Assembly (NCBI RefSeq): GCF_009730915.1
Contig: NC_052489.1
Coordinates: 2,693,622 to 2,757,621 of the forward strand
DNA from: Dioscorea cayenensis subsp. rotundata
Lineage: Eukaryota; Streptophyta; Magnoliopsida; Dioscoreales; Dioscoreaceae
Direction of reading: 5' to 3'
DNA: 64,000 nt
Shown: positions 59,001 to 64,000 of the stretch, piece by piece
How positions within the stretch are numbered: the stretch's first letter is position 1
Layout: each line of letters begins with the position of its first letter
Translations under genes and position numbers: made by a program
The notes under the pieces: generated by a model
The model's database searches: none
What the model was told of the DNA's origin: nothing
Seen by the model: the letters and a program-made list of their open reading frames with translations, nothing else

Positions 59001-62000
59001 CTGCTTGCTTTAGTCATGCTAATTCTATGTTGTTATTCTTGTGGATCTTCTATAAATAGTGTTCAATTTGAAAATTCCATGCAGTCAATTTTTCATTCTT
59101 CATGTTAGTTATAAAGTGAACAATATTATAAAGATAGATAAATGAAGCCCTTGGCTAGGCATGTTTGATCCAAGTTTCATTTTCTGCGATTCCAATAATT
59201 TGAACATCGGTGAGAAGGATCTGAACCTGCACATCATACATCATGAGGAACGTTTCCTGTTGACTTGACTTACTTATGTACCAGCCCAATATGAATTTAT
59301 AATTTCCTCAGGATTGTTGGATTGGTGAATTTTGCTTAATCTCTCTGGGAAATGATATGTACAGACGGCAGAAATTAGTTTTTTTTTGTTGGTTTAATTC
59401 CCTCTTGTTTCCTAATTTCTGATATAGTTTTGTATTATTAAAAAAAATATTTTTTACACTGTTTTTTTCCTATTTCCTTCAGGATGATGGAATTCTGGTG
59501 ATTCCGACCACCTCTGATTTTCCATTGAAGTGTCATTCAAGAAAGAAACTGTTACCTGAGTTCGAGGGTCGCCAGTCCTTTTTGTTGAGCATTGCAGGGA
59601 TGTCTGGATGTTGTCAGGTATTAACTCTCTCTGTTATATATATATATATTGTTAGAGAATTATATATAGCAAGTAGCAAAAATGTATTGTCTTGGAGTTT
59701 TCACTTAAATTTTGTTTAAATTTATAGAGTGAGGTGCATAATTTCTCTGTTTCTGCTTTTCTTTCAGGTTACCATTCCACTAGGGAAACATGATGGTTAT
59801 CCTATATCAGTATCATTTGTAGCAGCACATGGAGCTGACAGGTTCCTTCTTGATACTGTTTTGGACATGTATCCTGGTCTTCAAGAAGAAATTAGCATTG
59901 CATCAAACCTTCCACTGGCACCAGATGCTAATGGGGATTTGGATGCCTCAGAACTACTAAAAGAAAAGGTTTTTTTTTTTTTTAGTATGTTGCTTGTTTT
60001 TTTAGTTCGCAGGATGACATGAAGTATTTCATAGTACCTGTTACATAAATTAATTTTGGTCCTCAAGATTCATAATCAATTTTCAAAGGAACAAGTCCTT
60101 CAGTTTGTCTGTTTCATTTTGATATCTGTCAACTGTTGGCCTATACCAGTCTTTTTTTTCTCTTTCTTTTTCATCTCTGTGATAAATGAGGCTTCCTTGA
60201 GTTTGATGTACTTGATCTTTATTTTCTATGCCGCATTCAAACTGTGGACCTGATTGAGCTCCAATGTGGTGCACTTACCATCCTCTCTTCATTCCTTGTC
60301 ATTTGTTCTTTTAAATTTTGCTTTTGAACTCTTTATATCTTATTCTATGGTCATGAAGCATGAAATTATCTACAATTTGTGCTTCGAAGGAAGGCCAGGA
60401 AGCTCATGCATATGGATTTGTAAAATTAGCTTCCACAGAACTCACTGTAGCTCTCAACCAATGCATCCAGAGATCTGGCAAATTTATTTCAATATGGAAG
60501 TTGAAAAGGCACATGAAGAGATTTTGATGTAACAATTGGAATTCAGTAACTATACAAAGATATTTGCATTTTAATTATTGTACTTATGCAACATTTTATT
60601 AGGGGAATGCCGCATTCAAATTAAGACATTGGAACAAGGCTGTTAACTACTACTCTGAAGCTATCAAATTAAATGATACAAATGCAACTTATTACTCAAA
60701 CAGAGCTGCTGCTTATTTGGAACTTGGATGGTATATGGATCCCTCTTAATATGTATCTGCTCTGCTAATTCTTTTAGATTTAGGGGACTTTGCATTCTGA
60801 CCACGATCAATTTTTGCACAGCTTCCAACAGGCTGAAGCAGATTGCAACCAGGCTATTTCATTAAATAAGAAGGTGAGAATTACCTTGTTGAATTTCTAT
60901 TTGTGTTTCCACCATATATGCTGTTTATATTCTTGCCAAAGTTGTCTTTTACCTAGTATCTTTTCCTTCGTAGTGCTTTGTCACTGGTTTCATTATTATC
61001 TAAACTTACTGTCTATATGTCAGTAAGAAGTCTGTTGTTCAGTTGGTACTTTTTGTCTGAAAGCTTTGTTCGATCCATTTAGCCAATTAGTGAACATGGA
61101 TGCTGGCCCATGGAATTGCTTAAATCAATCAATTGATACAGATAATTAAGAGTCGGGCTTTCATCCAACAAACACAATCAACACGAATCATGCCGTGATT
61201 CCAATGAATTAGCTTGTTATAACTTAGGAGTCAATAAAGGTCAAAAAGTATTAGCTCCCAGCAAACAATATTGTCTCTCAAAGGCAACCTGGAGTAAGTA
61301 TGTGTTGCTTGATCTCAAGGATTGACCATCTAATATCTCTATTTTCTCATTGAACTCTTATCTGATGGTGATGTAATCTGCTTTCTGATAGTGTAAATTG
61401 CCTTTGTATGGCATTTTGTCAAATTACACTTCATCATATTTATGCACGAGAGTAAATGGTAGAGATTACACTTCATCATATTTATACAGGAGAGTACAAG
61501 GCATTTCTACCAACAATTCTCATGGCTGTACAAGGCTGATTTAAACTTGAGGTTTTTTTCTTTTTATTATTGTTGAACTTGATAAGTGAGAACATTTGCT
61601 GGAGGCTGTTAAAATATATCCACTAAATTGCCAAGCCAAGGTTCTCATAGTGCTTATTCCGCATCCATGAAAGATTGTGCAATATTTATAAGGAGTTTTT
61701 CTTGAAAGAATCCAAATATTTTACTCACAACTTCGAATGCAAATATTTGTTACACAAATTTTGTTCTAGGCTGATTCTGATGTTCATTATTTGTTCTTAA
61801 CTTCCAATTTATTTTATTTTCAGATTAGTTTCTTTCTTTGGTATATAATGCCAAAAGGTTTATGACTGGACTTTCTTATTACTGTCATAAATAATTGTGT
61901 GTATGCCATCTTAAGTTGCTAATATGTTTTCCTCTAATCAGAATGTCAAGGCGTACCTAAGACGGGGAACTGCAAGAGAAGTGTTAGGATATTATAGAGA

Positions 62001-62623
62001 AGCTATTCAAGGTGAGTATAACCTTTTAAATATATGCTTTTGAATGATAAGCTATATCCTGCACTACTGAAACTACTATATGGCTGATCCTTCTTTTTAC
62101 CTAAATTATTCTTTATCCCCATAATGCAACTTTTAACATGTCCAAAGGATATGTGCTCGCTGACAAATAAACACACCTATTGTACATTTATATGTGGCAC
62201 AATGTGCTTGTGTGTCATTCTTGAAAATTAACTAGCTAGTACAATTGTATATCATGATGAAATGAAGCAAGCTGATTGCACATTGGATGATATGGATCAG
62301 ATGTTTCCAATTTACATTTATTTATTTTTTACATTTTTAGAATGCATTGTGATTCACAGCTTAACGAGTTGTAGGATAATTCATGGAACATTGAACTAGG
62401 ATATGACATTGTATGTAGATTTAAGGTTTTGTTGGTAGAACAGTGGATCAAATTGATTCATTTTGTAAACTCATTTTAATCCTTTAAAAGTCTCTTTTGC
62501 CCGTGAGGTTCACGCGGTCTGTATTTTTTGTTCTTTGTAGATTTCAAGCATGCCCTAGTTCTGGAACCACAGAACAAAACTGCAACGTTGGGTGAGAAAA
62601 GAGTGAAGAAACTGATGGACTGA
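53048..62623 (+). CDS. OM64: OM64/Toc64-type outer-membrane import receptor (amidase-like + TPR), 13 exons
   Basis: Outer-membrane receptor of mitochondria (OM64) or plastids (Toc64) that binds chaperone-delivered precursor proteins. Exons: 53048?-53322, 53397-53549, 54107-54231, 55145-55270, 57278-57460, 57566-57707, 58748-58916, 59483-59617, 59768-59968, 60603-60730, 60822-60873, 61942-62011 and 62541-62623; about 613 residues, in phase throughout. An N-terminal membrane anchor (WIVIGISVAGVLIL) precedes an amidase-like domain (about 60-460) and three TPR motifs (about 500-600). The TPRs have the clamp residues in KGNAAF, YYSNRAAAYLEL and KAYLRRGTAR that bind Hsp70/Hsp90 tails. The amidase catalytic Ser is Cys (DTTGCVR) and the Lys position reads VSDN, so it is enzymatically dead, as known for this family. 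No in-frame ATG precedes the anchor; the expected start site reads CCG GCG TCG AAG. Organelle is not decided by sequence; the match is closest to OM64. Confidence 0.92.
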
Positions 62624-62639
62624 TGTTGACAATGCAATT

Positions 62640-63069
62640 CAATACACTGATTCTGCATGTTTGTGATTCAGTTGATGATAGTTGTTGCAGAAAGAAGCTG
62701 CAATTTGAACGCCGATGAAGATTTCCATAATCTTTTGGGCAAAGAACAATATATTAATTTGTCCATCTAGACAATATATGTTCACAAGATATAAGGCCTT
62801 TCTTCAATTTTTTTTCTTGCTGTATAGTTTGGAGAAAGGTGGAAGAGAAAGTTTTCAAGTGTATCCTTCTTGTTCTAAATGCATACTTGTTTACTTGCAT
62901 CCTTGATAAAGTGCAAAGACTCTTTTAACATTCCAAATTCTGGTTCTGATTCACCACAAGACCATCAATTGTATCTTGTTGCTAATTTTGGAAAGTATAT
63001 CAGAACGGCCTGATTTCAATTTTTTTATTTTTATTTTTATTTTTATTTTTTTGGTGGGCCGGTAGGCCG
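62640..63069. other. OM64 3' flank and AT-rich spacer
   Basis: Holds the OM64 3' untranslated region and a (TTTTTA)n-like run near 63018-63050. Nothing else can be supported. Confidence 0.5.
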
Positions 63070-63640
63070 CTAAAAAGGCAGGATGTTGACAACCCTTGAT
63101 GGATCACGTGGGGTAGGGCGGACGTGCGGATTATTTATGCACAATCATTGTTCACACCTTTAGAAATATGCTCTTATCCATGAGTTGACCATGTGCCATT
63201 TATGAAGCTTTCTTATGAAGATTCGGATACTACATGATCTCTTGATTGTTGGCAATATGGAAACAACCGCTAAAAAGACAGGGATGTGGACAATCTTTGA
63301 CAGATCACATGGGGGTTGGGTCCACATACGTGGGTAGGGGGACCATCTGTGCACAATCATTGTTCACACCATTAAAATTATACTACTCTTATCCAAAAAT
63401 CGAACATGTGCCACTTGTGAAGTGTTCTTGTGGAGATTCAAAGACAGAGATGTTGGACAATCTTTGACGAAACACATAGAGCTGGGTTCACATATGTGGG
63501 TGAGGGGACCATCTATGCATAATTATTATTCACACCCTTAAAAATATGCTCTTATTCATAAATCGAACACGTGTAACTTGTAAAGCGCTCTCACGGAAAT
63601 CCGTGTATTACTTGATCCCTTAGCTGTTGGAAATATGAAA
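63070..63640. repeat. three-unit tandem repeat, ~170-200 bp units
   Basis: Units begin near 63070, 63269 and 63441. Each contains GTTGACAACC or GGACAATCTTTGA, then GATCAC, a TGGGT stretch, ATGCACAATCATTGTTCACACC-like sequence, TGCTCTTATCCA and CATGTGCC. They are diverged and non-coding. The rest of the window to 64000 is AT-rich without a visible gene. Confidence 0.8.
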
Positions 63641-64000
63641 ACAACATCATATCATATAAGTACGATTAATTTGAATTCAGTTTTAACTATAGCTTGGTAT
63701 TATTGTTTTTTAGATGTGATCATCTCACTTGAATTATCTAAATAAATTGTACCTATCCTCCATTATTATCAGAAATTCTTAAAAAAATTTATAATTTAAA
63801 AAATCACATTAATTACATAGTGAGTTTGTAAAGAAAGTCAATTGTTACAGCTCTTGTGTATTAATTAGTTGTCTAAACATTATATATATATTCATTCATT
63901 GGGCTTAAAAAAGGACAAGAACCAGTGAATAACAACATCCCAATGTGCTCCATTAATGCAACTAAAACCAGTATATAAAAAAAAAATAAAAAAAAGCTCT

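Overview
This is nuclear DNA of a flowering plant. It has spliced genes with GT-AG introns, AT-rich intergenic DNA with poly-A/T and AT microsatellites, a plant-type cryptochrome 1, and several classes of plant transposable element. I cannot name the species from the sequence alone.

Seven protein genes are supported. Left end: the last two exons of a NIP aquaporin (+) face a complete four-exon NIP aquaporin (-) tail to tail (1-2338). Next comes a complete four-exon cryptochrome 1 (-, 6306-8733). An intronless tubulin-folding cofactor C (-, 16397-17458) follows. Then a two-exon DTM1-like signal-peptidase-complex-like membrane protein (+, 25496-27715) converges on an eleven-exon TOM1/TOM3-family seven-helix membrane protein (-, 28634-32407). 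At the right is a thirteen-exon OM64/Toc64-type amidase-like TPR import receptor (+, about 53048-62623). I reconstructed exon borders by hand; reading phase is consistent across every junction in these models. The genes are unrelated in function, so nothing here looks like an operon or biosynthetic cluster.

Between the genes lie mobile elements, many with visible target-site duplications (TSDs): a foldback MITE (2635-2967), a LINE 3' fragment (4587-4935), two short hAT-like elements with 8-bp TSDs (11678-12157; 26686-27167, the latter inside the DTM1-like intron), a SINE-like retroposon with a poly-A tail and a 16-bp TSD (13715-13975), a Ty3/gypsy chromovirus-like element with a 5-bp TSD (18005-23970), a Ty1/copia element with a 5-bp TSD (35209-40563), and a very large Mutator-like element (MULE, 41092-52472) with a perfect 9-bp TSD.

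The MULE is the most unusual part of the window. Its 11.4 kb holds a decayed full-length MuDR-type transposase (+), a shorter internally deleted transposase copy, a decayed DUF1985/Ulp1-protease-type gene on the opposite strand, a four-unit array of about 120 bp, and many TTTAAAC-type motifs whose orientation flips along the element. It also holds two copies of a promoter-like segment, each followed by a long hairpin with arms of about 85-93 bp. The hairpins resemble young MIRNA-type precursors carried by a transposon, and I rate them the best candidate for something undescribed. The rest of the window is AT-rich DNA with short tandem repeats and no gene I can support.
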